DNA of 64,000 nt from Diadema setosum (GCA_033980235.1 CM067070.1:31454594-31518593), one strand, 5' to 3'; shown: positions 1-12,311, counted from the stretch's first letter. Notes: generated by a model from the sequence alone, not told the origin. Numbers and translations are program-made.

Positions 1-744
1 TAATACTCTTCTTTGATAGTTTACATTTCTCAACATGTTTGAAAAAAACCCTGCCCAAATGTGTCTGTTGCACTGAAAACATGAAGTAAATGCTAATCAT
101 TGTAAAAAAAAAAGTACTCTTCTCTGATCTTGTCATTTACAATTTAAATGTTCGTATATATCAAAAAGATAAAAAGAAAAAGGAAAAAGAAAAAAAGTTG
201 AAGATTGCTTGACATACTCAGGTGTTAAGAGTGTGAACACAGTTCAACAAAATACTGCAGGGTTGTGAAGAATACTGTTCTGAAGGTCATTTAGAATGGC
301 ATCTCGATGTTTTAACAGTGACATTGCAAACATACCCAACACTCATTGTGTTGTGTTGGAAAAAAAAAAAGGTAACCTTTGTGTACATAACTTGATTTCT
401 GATGGTTGAAAAGAGGCACATATATTGTAGGACAAAACAGAAAACATGCTGTCTATGATATACATTGTATTTGGTGCACACTTGAAAAGATACACCTACA
501 GTGCATAAACAAGCTATTAGAGAGACCAGAATGGCCTAATTCTACATGTTAGATGACTAAATGTTTTTCATTAAAAAGTTGGAATGGCAATTGTCATCCA
601 TCTGGTATTAAATGGCAAGAATCCAGAGCTCCTTCCTGATTGGCTGTTGCGTGGGAAGTTGCCATTTCAGCAAGAGTTGCTATCCTAAATAGCTTTTATG
701 AAAAGGAGCCCTGATATGATGTTGTCCATTTCCAGGTGGCCCCT

Positions 745-776
<32 letters not shown>

Positions 777-1085
777 AGCTCATCACTCCATAAAGCTTAG
801 CTTGTGCTGTAAAGTACACTTTCCTATTCCTAGTCTTTTTCAGATCTACAGGGTCATTTGATCATGCATATGAAAACCCCTTTAACCTGTTGAGGACGGA
901 TTGATTATGCTACAACACGCATTTCCCATAGACACTTGCCGGTGTGTACTCTGGACTCGACCTCAATGGGTTAAGAGGTATTACTTATTATATTGTAATG
1001 CATGAGCTACATGTAAAGTTAAACTTAGGCTATTTAAATATAAAGCATGATTAGTTTCCTGTTTGTTTATTTCTTTTTCATACAG
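1..1085. other. Presumed intron of the PRDM-family gene
   Basis: AT-rich DNA with homopolymer runs (poly-A near 750-773) and no coding potential that I can defend. It ends in a pyrimidine-rich tract and a cag splice acceptor at 1083-1085. The following exon is open right back to this acceptor, so earlier exons must lie to the left, outside the window. A short TTAA-bordered repeat lies at 882-974 and is listed separately. Confidence 0.6.
882..974. repeat. Small MITE-like inverted-repeat element, TTAA-bordered
   Basis: The left end reads TTAACCTGTTGAGG and the right end CCTCAATGGGTTAA, an imperfect inverted repeat around about 65 bp of unrelated sequence. Each end carries TTAA, the target duplication typical of piggyBac-type cut-and-paste elements. 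It has no coding capacity. It lies in the intron upstream of the first visible PRDM exon. Confidence 0.5.
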
Positions 1086-1657
1086 GCCCTGACCAAACTT
1101 CCCTACACCAGCTGGAGACTGCCCTGTCAAGCCCCCACCCCCAGACACCCATGATGGTATACCAACCTGAAGTCAACATGACAGGCCAACCCCTAGGCAG
1201 TGCACCCTCCATGGGTGTGGTCAACCAGCACGGCACCAGCGGGATGCCCATGGTACCAGGTGCACCCTCCGTATCGAATGCACTACCCATACCCTCCCCA
1301 CCAGCACCTCTTAGAAGTAACTCCACTAACCCTCTGATGGTGTCACGGAACCACCCATGTGAAGATTCCTTGCTCTCGGAGGAGGGCGTGGCAAGAGAAG
1401 CATCCCCACAAGAGAACTCCTCCATCTCAAGCAGTGGGGGAAATCTTCCAGTTGATGTGGTGGAGACTCTCGAGGATGATGAGGACCCATCCTTCCTTGG
1501 GGGACCTATTCCAGAGGGGCTGAAGTATAGGAGGGTTCAAGATGAGCAGGTCTGTGTTGTCGCCAACAAGACGATAAGCAAAGGTGTGCAGTTTGGACCC
1601 TTGAAAGGAACATTTGGCAAAGGAACCATACATTTCAACAATAACTTATCATGGGAG
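1086..1657 (+). CDS. PRDM gene exon: Pro/Ser-rich linker and N-terminal half of PR domain
   Basis: The reading frame starts at 1088 (two bases complete a codon from the previous exon) and is open for the whole exon. The first two thirds is low-complexity (GMPMVPGAPSVSNALPIPSPPAPL) and probably disordered. After the acidic patch the PR domain begins at about GLKYRRVQDEQVCVVANKTI and includes the family-typical GxxFGPLKG-like turn (KGVQFGPLKGTF). The donor is GAG|GTATGT at 1658. The ATG at 1151 is internal, not the gene start, because no stop separates it from the acceptor. Confidence 0.85.
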
Positions 1658-4600
1658 GTATGTACACAATGCATAAACTGAACTGATTGAATTCTGCAAT
1701 CAGAGTATGATGTGACCCACCACAACAAAAGGATCCTAAAGTCACTGACGGCTGAGCCGAAAAAATTGAATTTGAAGTCAGATCATCAAAATCGATCAAA
1801 TCGATCAGATTTCTGTTTTTAGCATAATTTTGTACTCTAATTTATTGTCTATCATCTTCAGAAATTTCGAAGCTAAATGATCAAAGGAAAAGCAAAAAAT
1901 TAGCATTTTTCTGGGCCATGATTTTCTGACTTTCAATGGAACAGAAATGTGTCCAAAGATTTGGATGTAGTGCTGCAGATAGACTCCGCCCTTAGCAACA
2001 AGGGAGTAATCTCATTGGTCAGTGCTTGGTATCCTGTTTACTGATTAGTCGTGCATAGACCACTGGCGCTAAGCTTGAACAACCATCACAGAGGTTGCTA
2101 TGAGCAGACCTATTATCAGGAGGTGAAAACTGTCTTACCTCCCCTTAATCACGATTTTGTTGGAAAAAACAAAAACAAACTTTGAAGGCACTTTTCTTGA
2201 AACACTCATTTCCTAGACGACTTGACATGGTCTCATACAATCACCAATATCTCTGCGACCGAGTACTTTTATGAGTCGTGTTATATACCAAATTAAAGCG
2301 GAAGAGTAAGGGAATAATGTCATGTCATTTTCAGAAAATCGTCCCCCCCCCAACTTTCTGATCCTTTTGTTGTAGCGGGTCACATACGTTTCCACTTGTG
2401 TAGTGAAGAGCAAGATGAATGGATACGTTTACACTGTGAGATGAAATGATAGTATGTCTGCAGTGTTATTTCATCACAACATTATGTAGCCCACCTTTCC
2501 GTTTTAAAATGTAAGCTGAAGAGTACTACAGAATGTAACATTGTAGACAGCTTCTTTAAAGTCATGTGTTGACCTTTGTGTGTTGGGTAATAGACAGACG
2601 AACTTGAAGCTCACTTTTACAGATTTTTTATCATGCATAGCAAATTGTGAAAGTAGAACTGTGTGGAACATAACATTTATTAATGACTTATATAGCAATT
2701 TGCCAAATCATTGAATGAAGACATAGTTTTGATTATTGTCATTATTTTCTATGTAAAGAACGGTGAGGATGTAAGAGATTTCTGATGTAATGATGTATCT
2801 CTTCATAGATTGACTGTCTTTAAAAAAAAAAAAAATCAACTTCATTGTTCTGTGGAATTACATTGTAGAAGCTGAATTTCGCCATCATAGATATTGTTTG
2901 TTGTGGGTTGTTGTTTTTTCTGTTCACTACAAAACATATTTTTACAGCTTAATTAAGTGTATGATTTGAAGCATTCCTCAATATTTGTTTATTTCTGTAA
3001 TTATCAGGTTTATCTTTAAAGAAATTAGAGAAACCCTTGTTTCCAGCCTTCAGCAAAACTTGTCATTAATGTCCTTCAATGTAAATGTAGGCATAATGTC
3101 ATTCTTATCCATTTAGTTGACCCTAGAGGGAGCCGTTGTGGGCTTCTTGAGTCCCAGCAGAGAGGAGAAGACGTGGACCACCATGGTGCGCTGCGCCTGC
3201 TTCCCAGAAGAGCAGACAGTCGAGGTCAGTCAGATTTGCGGCCGTATCTACTTCATCACGACGCGGGAAATACAGGCAGGGGAAGAGCTGCGAGTGTTCT
3301 ACAGTGACGCGTACAGGGAGGCCTGCGGCTTCAAGCAGGGGCTAGCTGATCTCAAGTATAATCGAGGTGAGAGAAATGCAGAGACACTTGTGTGGATTCA
3401 CATGAGGAAGTCTTTTGTGTGACAGACCAGATACATGATTCTCTGCTGCATGGGTCACATGACTTCTTGCTGTGACAGTCACATAACAGCTTTGTTGTCA
3501 AAGTCACATGACCCAATAGCATGGTTTGCAGCTTCTGACTCTGGAAGTTGGTAGATGACTGCATAATTTCTCTGTCAGTCAACTGCACATTTTCTTGTCA
3601 TTTCTTCATTAAGACTGTTCTAGCACTCATTAAAAATATTTAAAGCAAAGTCTGGATCTTGCCTCTGTGCCCTTTAGTTTGTTTGTTTGTTTGTTAGTTT
3701 GTTTTTTCTCTTTTAATCTCTCTGCCATCCTCTTCAAGAAAGAGAAATAAAAAGAAAGTATCAGATCACTTTCCAAGCCTTTTGCCTGTTTACTCTATTG
3801 GTAATACAATGTAGGAACAGCAATTAACTTGGTGTGTAAATGCACAGCCTCAGAATGTGAATGTTGCCTATGCGTAAGAAATTCCTGGTCTCCATCTCAA
3901 GGGAGGTATAATGCACATCTGCATGGACACCACAAAATGTATTGCAGTTGTGCAAGTTGTGAAGCAGCAGTTAACAGTGGATTTTTCAAAGCATCAGTCC
4001 ATTCAACGGGAAACTTGAAAGTGAAACAAAAGTTGTTGTTCTTTTTTGAAATAAGAAACAATCCAATCAGCTCTCATAAAAACATCATCTTTGAAGCAAA
4101 ACCAGTGCAATGCCATATACAACTGTATTCTTACAAGCAAGGGGTTACTAAGGGTGAATAGGGCACTATGGCATAGTGGATAAGACTTGCAATTCCCAAT
4201 TAGAGGACGCGAGTGCAATTCCTGCCCAGTGCTTGTGTTTTTGGCCAAGCCCACCATGTCCCTCTTGACCCAGGTGTATAAATGGTTGCTTGGCAACGTT
4301 TGGGCAAAATCAAAGGCAGTGCCCTCTGGTAGAACAGTGGCAAAAGTAAAGAGACTACCCTGGATATAGAAGACATCATCATAATTATCATTATTGTTAT
4401 TATTGTTATGATGATGATGATGATGATGATGATTATTGTAACTTTCAGCTCATTCTGTAGAAATTTATTGAATAATTAATGTGTATTAGGGATTAGGACT
4501 GATGACAGTGCCCAGTATGACAGAGGGTGTCTTGATAAGTTTAGTTTTAAGGGCGTTACTTCTGTTCATGTGATGATGATGATGTTCGTCCTTCACAGGC

Positions 4601-6869
4601 GAAGACAACCACAACTTCTAGTATCACTACGTTCTGTGAGTACAAAGATGGCTAATCGTGTGATAATGATAACCATTCGGTCAATGATTATTAATCTTTT
4701 TTGGTTTTCCTTTTTTTTTTGACAGAAACACAGAGCTTTGAGTGCAACTTCTGTCCGTGTCACTGCAGTAGCTCAAAGAGCTTGCTGAGACATATGAAGC
4801 TTTTTCATCAAAAGGAGAAACAAACGGCCATTGATGTGAGTCTACCACCATGGGGATCACCCTTGGTGAGAGAAGCGCTTCCTGCCCAGAACAAGGAACC
4901 CATGAAAAGCACTTCACCTGTAGCAAACGGGGAGATGGAGACCCCAAAAGAAAAGGACTTGAGACCTTTTGTCTGCAAAACATGTGGGAAGCTTTTTACA
5001 AGTGAAGGAAGGCTTCTTATGCACAGGAAGTTCCACATTGAGGAAAGTGAGGAGGAGGTGATGAGTGTTACAAGAGACTGTCACTGCCAAACTTGTGGCT
5101 TCAGGTGTCCTGACAAGGCAGGTCTTGAGGATCATGTGAAGAAACATGAGATGGCACCCTTTGGGTGTGGGGAATGTGGGCAAGTGTACACCAAGCAGGC
5201 CGTGCTTGAGCGACACAGGGCGGTGAAGCACGGTGACAGCAGAACATCTTCGAAGGTGGTGTACCTCCGGCTGCGGGTTCCGAAGAAGGCTACGTATGCG
5301 TGTAGTCGCTGTGGGTTTGTCTGTAAGTCTAAGCAACATCTACAGCAGCACACAAAGGGTCACAAGAATGCACCACATGGCTGTTCGAAATGTGGAAAAG
5401 TTTATGTGCTTAAAAGTACCTTAGCGAGGCACTTGCAAAAGCAGCATGGTTCATGTGATACAAGGATGCACAAAGAACCACTGCAGCCCAAGGAGACCAA
5501 GGACTTTAAGTGCAGTCAGTGTGGTTTCAACTGCCCAAGCGAAGCTGCACATACAGAACACATAGAAAAACATACCAACGCTAAGTATGGGTGCGACCTT
5601 TGTGGAAGGGTGTATACTCAGAGGCAGTTTGTAGGTCGCCACAAACGGCATAAGCATGGAGTAGTTCTTCCAGAGAAGAGTAAGTGCGTCCAACCAATTA
5701 TTTCACCCTTTGCCTGTAGTGAATGCAACAAGGGCTATGCGTATCTCAAGAGCTTGAGAAGACATCAGCGGGAGAAGCATGGTCACATGTCAGAAGCAAA
5801 GTACACAGTGAACAATTTGATTGGGGAAGGTCCCGGAGACTTCGAATGTGATCTCTGTGTTGAAACATTTACAACAGGTGCAGATTTCAATGCTCATCTC
5901 AGATCAGCTCACGGCATTGAACCGAATGTGAAAGAGATCAAGAGCAGCAAGACCGATGCAGGAAGCCTCAATGGTAATGCTAAACCTGGACTGCCTCAGA
6001 GCAAGGTACCAGGTGGTACTCTCTGCTACATTTGTGGCAAGACTTTCCTGAAGTGGACGTTTCTCCATTCCCATCTGCGGCAGCACCATGGCATTGAACC
6101 GTCAGTTCCTTCCGACCTTCCAGATGCACCGGGAGAATGTGAAAGCAGTGCTAATGGTGATCTTCCAGTCAGAGCTGAAACTGAAATTGGACAGATTGAT
6201 ATGCTGGGCAAGCCTGTTGATTACTACAACCGACCACGTCCCTTCAAGTGTAAGCACTGCCCGCGTAGATTCACATACCGTCATGTTCTGAAGCGGCATG
6301 AATACCGCGCACACCTCGGTGGCAGCAAGTTCACCTGCAGCTTCTGCCAAAAGGGATTTGATGGGGAAAGCCAACTGCTCGTTCACATCCAGACACACAC
6401 CAAGAACAGACCTTTTAAGTGTTCCCTGTGCACCCGCTCCTTTGCTTCCCAGCAGGCGTGTGATAACCACCAGGGAGAGCACACTGGGGCCAAACCCCAC
6501 AAATGCGAAATCTGCGGGCGCGGCTTTGGCACCCGCAAACTTGTCAACAAGCACAAGTACCGTGTGCACAGCAACAAGGAAAAGCGCTTCAAGTGTTCCT
6601 TCTGTGACAAGCGATTCCTGATGGCAAAGGATCACCGAATACATGAGAGACGACACAAAGGGATACGGCCGTTTGTATGCTTGACGTGTGGGAAGGGGTT
6701 CAAAGACAAACACTGTATGGAGGTGCATACGAGGGTGCATACTGGAGAAAAGCCTTTTGTCTGTCCTCACTGTGGGAAAGCGTTTTCCTTGAGCCATCGA
6801 CTTACAGATCATATTGTCATGCACACCAAGGAAAACATGGAACAAGCTGCCACTGCTCAGTTTCCTTGA
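1086..6869 (+). CDS. PRDM-family PR-domain zinc-finger protein (3' part; three exons)
   Basis: Join of 1086-1657, 3117-3366 and 4726-6869; the 5' end is off the window. The junctions are phase-compatible: exon A ends after a whole codon (NLSWE) and exon B continues with LTLEGAV. Exon B ends after one base of a codon and exon C starts with the other two. All borders are AG/GT. The product has a Pro/Ser/Thr-rich segment, an acidic stretch (ETLEDDEDPSF), a PR domain spanning exons A and B, then 18 C2H2 fingers. PRDM proteins are nuclear transcription or chromatin regulators; some have histone methyltransferase activity and many only recruit cofactors. I cannot name the orthologue: the finger number exceeds PRDM4, and the PR sequence did not match any member I could recall confidently. 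Catalytic activity cannot be judged. PolyA signals (AATAAA) lie at 7146, 7396 and 7428. Confidence 0.88.
1658..3116 (+). other. Intron of PRDM gene
   Basis: Starts GTATGT and ends in a tatccatttag acceptor. It splits the PR domain, as is common in PRDM genes. It contains A- and C-homopolymer runs but I see no coding exon or recognisable repeat family in it. Confidence 0.8.
3117..3366 (+). CDS. PRDM gene exon: C-terminal half of PR domain
   Basis: Begins LTLEGAVVGFL. It carries the most diagnostic PR-domain segment: TTMVRCACFPEEQTVEVSQ (equivalent of the family's NWMRYVNCAR..EEQNL), then GRIYFITTREIQAGEELRVF and YSDAYREACG. The canonical NWM is replaced by TTM here, so residues usually linked to SET cofactor binding are not obviously kept. 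The donor is CGAG|GTGAGA at 3367. Without splicing the frame ends at 3420, so that tail is intronic. Confidence 0.87.
4163..4440 (+). mobile_element. tRNA-derived SINE with simple-repeat tail
   Basis: The head has a Pol III A-box-like TGGCATAGTGGATAAGA and a B-box region (GAGTGCAATTCCTGCCC) at tRNA spacing. A body containing CCAGGTGTATAAATGG and a CTACCCTGG end follow, then an ATT/GATG simple repeat. The second copy at 13675-13897 has the same order of blocks and a better B-box (GAATTCGAATCCCG). This copy's degraded B-box suggests it is the older or inactive one. Which tRNA it came from is not clear. Confidence 0.75.
4599..4635 (+). other. Candidate 37-nt cassette (poison) exon
   Basis: Preceded by a pyrimidine-rich cgtccttcacag acceptor and followed by a consensus gtgagt donor. 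Spliced after the PR exon it would add GEDNHNF and then a stop, giving a PR-only protein without fingers or an NMD target. No transcript evidence is available; such short acceptor/donor pairs also arise by chance. Confidence 0.3.
4726..6869 (+). CDS. PRDM gene terminal exon: 18 C2H2 zinc fingers
   Basis: One large last exon, starting with a phase-1 codon and ending TGA at 6867-6869. I count 18 C2H2 fingers, from FECNFCP near 4740 to FVCPHCGKAF near 6757. Fingers 3-8 form three repeats of a two-finger module: CxxCGFxC...H...H, then GCxxCGxVY...RH....HG. Fingers 9-11 are separated by longer, less ordered linkers. Fingers 12-18 form a denser array, with TGAKP/TGEKP-type linkers only before fingers 15 and 18. 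The array implies sequence-specific DNA binding. Antisense open frames across this exon are shadows. Confidence 0.9.
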
Positions 6870-7500
6870 TATATCTCAGGATTAGGACAGGGTGTCTTTA
6901 GCAGACCTTACGTTATGTGGTGATGTCAGTGATAATCCACTTTTTTTTTCCTTAGGGAACGGAAATAGCGGGATTGTAGGCAAACATTACAGATAGTAAA
7001 CTGGCATCACATTTGGTCTAGTTATTGCAATAATATGATAAACAGAGTGATCGTTTTACAATTGAAGAAAAAGCTCTTTTTTTTTTCACCCAAAATATGC
7101 TCCATGATTTTGGAAACCACAATGCTTTAGTTCTTTGCCAGTTTGAATAAACAGTGAGTGAAGAAAGAAGGGCGCAACTTACACTTTCATAAATCAGAAC
7201 TACGACCAAATGGAAATGTGTAATGTGTAGTAAGTACAAAAGTCAGATACAGCAGTGTCCTATTCTTGACCAATACTTAGTTGCAGGGTTCTTGCGCAAA
7301 TGTGGATGTCACAGTCTTTGAACATTGGTTTGAAAGAGAAAGGCACCTTCATTTTCAAGTTTACAACATAAGTTGAATTACATCAGTGGAGAAGGAATAA
7401 ATTTTACGAGAATCTAGCCCTATTATCAATAAAATGAAGGCTTTCAAACTTTCTTTCTTAACATGTGAAACATTGAATATAAGTTAATCTACGTGTACAA
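6870..7500 (+). other. Probable 3' UTR of PRDM gene
   Basis: Non-coding sequence after the TGA with several AATAAA hexamers (7146, 7396, 7428) on the gene strand. Which one is used cannot be told from sequence. Confidence 0.5.
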
Positions 7501-7968
7501 CTTGTATGTAAATGCAACAAAGGTAATAGAGCAGAGTCCTCATAAGTATCCATAAGGCTTGCAGACAAATTCGCAATGAATTTTCCTCTTCAAATGAACT
7601 CGAGAGAGAGGAATTTTAATTATGGCCTTGACATTATGACCTGAAATTATTATTATTATTTTTTTTTTGGGGGGGGGGGAGGGAGTTGCCAATAATGATA
7701 TTTGGAAATGGCTATTGATAAAAAAGGTTTTTTTGTAATGTAACAGGATATTTTGAATATTTGCCTAACAATATTATTTTACAATTTAAAAAAGCAGTGG
7801 AAGAATGGTGACTTGGTGTCACATGTATTTTTGTTTAAGATAACTCTTGCCAATCAGACTCAGGTGTGTGTATATTATGCCAAAGAAGTTCTGTATGATA
7901 CCAGACACAAATGTTGGTTACATAAACATCAGTACTGGAGGTGTGCCCCTAATCGTTGACAGGTTGAG

Positions 7969-8181
7969 TACTGTAAAAGTGGAAATTTTCGCGATGTTGA
8001 AATTTTCGAGCATTTCGCGCAACCCAAAACTAGCGCAAAAATAAAAGCACGCAAATATTTTTGCTTGCCATATGTTCCAGTACTTAATGTCTTGATTCCG
8101 CGGAATTAAAAACATGCGAAGCTCTTCTTACCCCGCCGAACGCGAAAAATTAGTCACGCGAAAATATCCACTTTTACAGTA
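7969..8181. mobile_element. Non-autonomous hairpin MITE (213 bp)
   Basis: Left end TACTGTAAAAGTGGAAATTT and right end AAATATCCACTTTTACAGTA are near-perfect terminal inverted repeats, followed inwards by CGCG-containing words on both sides. Internal sequence is rich in TTTCGCG/CGCGAAA words. No coding capacity. Confidence 0.75.
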
Positions 8182-9644
8182 ATACTAAGTAGATAGTGCA
8201 TGTATTTACATGTAAGCTGTATAAATTATTACATGTATTCCTTTGTAGCGCATATATGCATGTTGCCAATTTGAACCTTTTTGACATGGAAAAAACTCAA
8301 TCTGCAAAGATTAATCGTGATTGACAAGTTGCCTACATCAACGTAAATAAGCATCGATGATTCAGTGTTGCAGTAGTCGTCATTATTAAAATTTGTAGGC
8401 ATACATACTTGGATTCGATTTGAACCAAAGATTTCCTGATTTGCTGGATAGGTGTTGTATCATTTGGACCAATGAGCTGCCACCCGACAGCCAGTGTCGT
8501 TTCTAATCCTTACAGCATGCAACAGGTAATGCTTTTAGTATATATTTCAAAATTCAAATTAATGATTTCTTTTTCATATTTCAACATACTGACAAATTAC
8601 CCTACATCATCGTAACTAAGCATCGGTTATGTAGGACAGTGTGTCAATCAGTTGCAATAGAAGAAATCAAACAGGGCTGGCAGAACTGGGGGGGGGGGGG
8701 GGGGGGAGGTGGGGCTCGGGCCCTCCATTTTTTTTTTTTTTTGCGCAATACATAGGTATACATTATGGAGTAACCACGTTGGCCCCCCTCCAACTTTTCT
8801 TACCCTGGAAGTGTTTGGTGATTGCAAGTTGTACCAGAGCGATGTTTTTATTATCATTATTATTATTTTTTCGCAAGCCGCTAAACCTTGAAGCTGGGAA
8901 GGCCTTTTTTTATTTTTTGCTTCTCAGCTGAAGAAACCCATAATTTTTTTTTTGTGTGTTTTTGTTTTTGCTTGTTAGCTGATTAAACCTGGAAGTGGCA
9001 CCAGAAATATAAGCTGCCCCCCCCCCCACTTTTGCTAGATCCAAGAAATCATGTATTTGAGTCAAGATTGATCCTGTCATCAGCATTCAAACTGAGAGTG
9101 AGAAAGGGAAAAAAGGAGCAAAAGTCAGGTTTTACGCCGAGAGTATAGTAAGAGATAGTCGTTATGACACTTGACAGCAGAACCATTTTCTAGCCTTTTA
9201 TCTGAATATGAATAACATTTAAAGGAAAGCTTCCAATTCAATAACAGTTGTTAGGACTGTATATTATTTCCAAGACAGGATGAACATTTCTTTCTACGTA
9301 ATACACTGTATATTCTATTTCTGCTATTCCACGTACTTGCCAAAGCTTTGTTTATCAATTATGTGAACAATGCAAGTACATTCATGTGTTTTGTGTTAGT
9401 TGTTTCTGCACGCAGTGCTGTCATACTATACATGTATCTTGCCACGTATCAAAGAATCCAATAAATTGTGTGTCGTACAATACTAATGTACACTCGGTTG
9501 TTTTGACATGTCACAACATTGAAGATTCCAACATTTCCCCTAATGTTCTGTTGTGATAACCGTGTTCGTTATAACCATGTTTGTTATAACGGGAGTGCAC
9601 TGTAAAACAAACAATGTCTGTACATACTTTCACTCTAATTACCA

Positions 9645-9650
<6 letters not shown>

Positions 9651-9682
<32 letters not shown>
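9651..9682. repeat. Poly-T tract
   Basis: Uninterrupted T run of about 30 bases; could be the A-tail of a minus-strand retroposon, but no body is recognisable next to it. Confidence 0.8.
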
Positions 9683-9683
<1 letters not shown>

Positions 9684-9843
9684 TCGTGTGCCTGTGTGGT
9701 GTTTGTTTGTTTTTCTGATGGGGTTATTTGCATGGCATCCCTTAATATACAGCCAGCGTTTCATGGGCTCATGTAGTCATGACAGCTGTGTTGTGTTTCA
9801 TACATATATTATACAAATGTGTGTGTGTGTGTGTAAATATACA

Positions 9844-9847
<4 letters not shown>

Positions 9848-9921
<74 letters not shown>

Positions 9922-9932
9922 TGTGTGTGTGT
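9848..9932. repeat. Compound microsatellite (AT)n-(GT)n
   Basis: About 42 bases of AT dinucleotides run directly into about 40 bases of GT, with one CT interruption. Confidence 0.95.
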
Positions 9933-10423
9933 TTTCTTGTCTTATGCAGCCGTTATAGAAATAAAATGCACACATTTGAATAACATCATAACATGTCCGC
10001 TCTGTATTTTCCCCAATGAATCGCTATCGGTCCTAATTATATCCAAACATGTGAATGATAACAATACTAGTACACCTAATAACGATAAAAGCATCCAAAC
10101 TTGTGGCTCCACTTTGATGTTAGATTCCACAATTCCACAATCAGCCTGCCGATATATGTTTGCTCTCAATAAAGTGGGGTGTACATGTATTCTTACAGAT
10201 GATCATGAAACACAATGTACATCATGGCGATAATGTATCCTTTTACTATCGTATCATATCGTATGTATCTCGGCAGGCATAAAAGTATGACTACTCGAAT
10301 ATAAATAATATGCATATCAAAACACGTTAAAAATGACTATGAGGAAGGGGTAGTTGGGAATGTGAAGAGTGAAGATAATTAAAAAAAAAATAGTTGCCAG
10401 GCCATGAGATTTGCAATTTCAAG

Positions 10424-10424
10424 A

Positions 10425-10463
<39 letters not shown>

Positions 10464-10499
10464 TAAATTTCCTCGAGCAAAAAAAAAAAAAAAAAAAAA
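10424..10499. repeat. (GA)n microsatellite plus poly-A tract
   Basis: A GA run of about 38 bases is followed, after 18 bases, by an A run of about 20. Confidence 0.9.
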
Positions 10500-11701
10500 C
10501 CCACACAAACAACAAGAACAACATTGTGACGCAACTTGGGGGGAAAGAATTTCATTCGTCAACAAGTCTTGCTGAAATTGTTAGAGCGAGAGTGAAAGCG
10601 TTTTTCAGATTTGCGTGACTGTATGAGTGCATCTTCTTTTCTATCAATATAATTTGCACTTACAGTCAACCTTTAGTTGCCTTTGTTCTCTTGTGAAATG
10701 ATTGAATCTTTGTATTTTTTCTGAGGTTATTGATCTACCCCGCGGAGATGTTTCCTCGGTGGTAACACATCCGAATGTGTCAGAAATAGAAGAGATAAGT
10801 GCTTCTATTCAATTTTGTGGAGACGCTGATCAAGATTCTTTATACCGACTCTTTGAAAGCTTGAATAGCATTCTATTTTACCTCGACTGCCCTTTATACT
10901 TTCGGATGGAAGGGTTAAGATAAGGTGAAGGATCACAGCAGGAAACCAGCAATACAAGTTTTATTAAAAAAAAAAAAAATATTGAAAGTGAAAGAGCAGT
11001 AAAGTGATATAAAAGTCAGCAGAACATTTGAATGGGCAGATTGAAATGAGTTACTCTTTCGACCTGAATCTTTTTGTCTCTTAAAAGTAACTTGCCAGGA
11101 TTTGCAGCTTTGCCAGGCTTATTGATTATCAAGTTCTGAGCGAAATGAAATACAATGCATATGTTCATTTTTTTTTTCACTTCCTTAAGAAAGTTTCACC
11201 AAGACCCTGGATGGCAGTGTCAAAGCTTTGCTAGACGGCAACGTCTTTTACGATTTCAAGCGTGAGTAATAGATGCAGTCCATTCTATGGAAATAGAAAA
11301 AGAAAAAGAGAGGAAGATAGTCAGGGGGGGGGGGGGACGGCGAAGGAGTGACGTGAATAGCATAGAAGGGAAGTAAAACTCCATAATACCCACTGATCTA
11401 CGAGACCTAGGATATGTGGGTGGTATGCTGGAAAAGTTATAGGAGAAATAATTCAATTATACTTTACATACTTTATGTCTATCAACCAAAAAGTAATACA
11501 TAATGCAAAGTACACATTCGTCAACTTATATTGTTGAGCAATTTGGAGAGAAAAATAGACAAGTCACGAAATATAGTACATATTATGTACAGATAGTTAT
11601 AAAAAGGGTAAGCAATGCACAATTTGCAATTGCAACAAAAGTAACAGAGTAACTTTGCGAAACAAAGTAATCTACATACTGAGTTAAAGCATTTGGAATT
11701 T

Positions 11702-11727
11702 ATTAATTGATTGATTGATTGATTGAT
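11702..11727. repeat. (GATT)n microsatellite
   Basis: Short GATT tandem tract. The same unit is present at 12312-12351 behind a LINE 3' end. Confidence 0.85.
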
Positions 11728-11800
11728 TTTGTGTGCTTTTGCGGGCCTTTTCGTGAAATACTTTTGTTTGTAATTTAGCATTATATATATAATGGAAATA

Positions 11801-11843
<43 letters not shown>

Positions 11844-11853
11844 TACCTATATA

Positions 11854-12100
11854 TGAAGAGTTTGTTTGCAAAAACCGATAAGTCCATATTTGCCAAATGG
11901 AGATATTTGCGATTGAAGGTAAAGAGAAATAAAGAGAATAATAAGAAAATGTTTGCTTCTTTTGATCACAACTTCAAAAATGTACCTTTATATGTAATAA
12001 CAGATATATCATTTAAAAGGTTTTATTTTGTACATTATGACACACACCGTAATTAAAATTTTCAAAATGGACTTATCGGTTTTTGCAAACAAACTCTTCA
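11854..12100 (+). mobile_element. Fold-back MITE 'FB33', copy 1
   Basis: Terminal inverted repeats of about 33 bp, starting TGAAGAGTTTGTTTGCAAAA and ending with the complement, enclose about 180 bp. It sits at the edge of an (AT)n tract (11804-11840), suggesting a TA-rich target. An open frame starting MKSLFAKTDK runs through most of the element. Related copies are at 28201, 35594 and 63333. Confidence 0.85.
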
Positions 12101-12199
12101 TATATATAAATATATTTTTCATTTTGTATTGAGTTTGTAAGCAATGTATATTGTTTTTTCTCCTTTTTTGACTTACTGTACTTTTGTATTCAATTTTGT

Positions 12200-12311
12200 A
12201 TGTACTGTATCTTGTATTGTTTTTATGCAGGGCCCCTTTGTAAATCAGTTGTTTTTTTTATGAAAGGGCTACCCTGTGAAAAAAAAAACGGAATAAATAA
12301 AATAAAAATAA

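Larger units (their letters stand above)
3367..4725 (+). other. Intron of PRDM gene between PR domain and zinc fingers
   Basis: Bounded by GTGAGA and a tttttttttgacag acceptor at 4721-4725. It contains a tRNA-derived SINE (about 4163-4380) with a short ATT/ATG-rich tail, and a 37-nt candidate cassette exon (4599-4635). Confidence 0.8.

Noticed and set aside
6102..6845. 247-codon antisense frame in the zinc-finger exon
   Set aside because: Shadow of the finger-coding strand; no domain.
8641..8931. 96-codon frame near a G-run
   Set aside because: Composed of homopolymers and AT-rich DNA; possible relation to the poly-G fold-back element is too weak to annotate.
9553..10233. 226-codon open frame
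   Set aside because: Runs through poly-T, (AT)n and (GT)n tracts; low-complexity translation without a domain.
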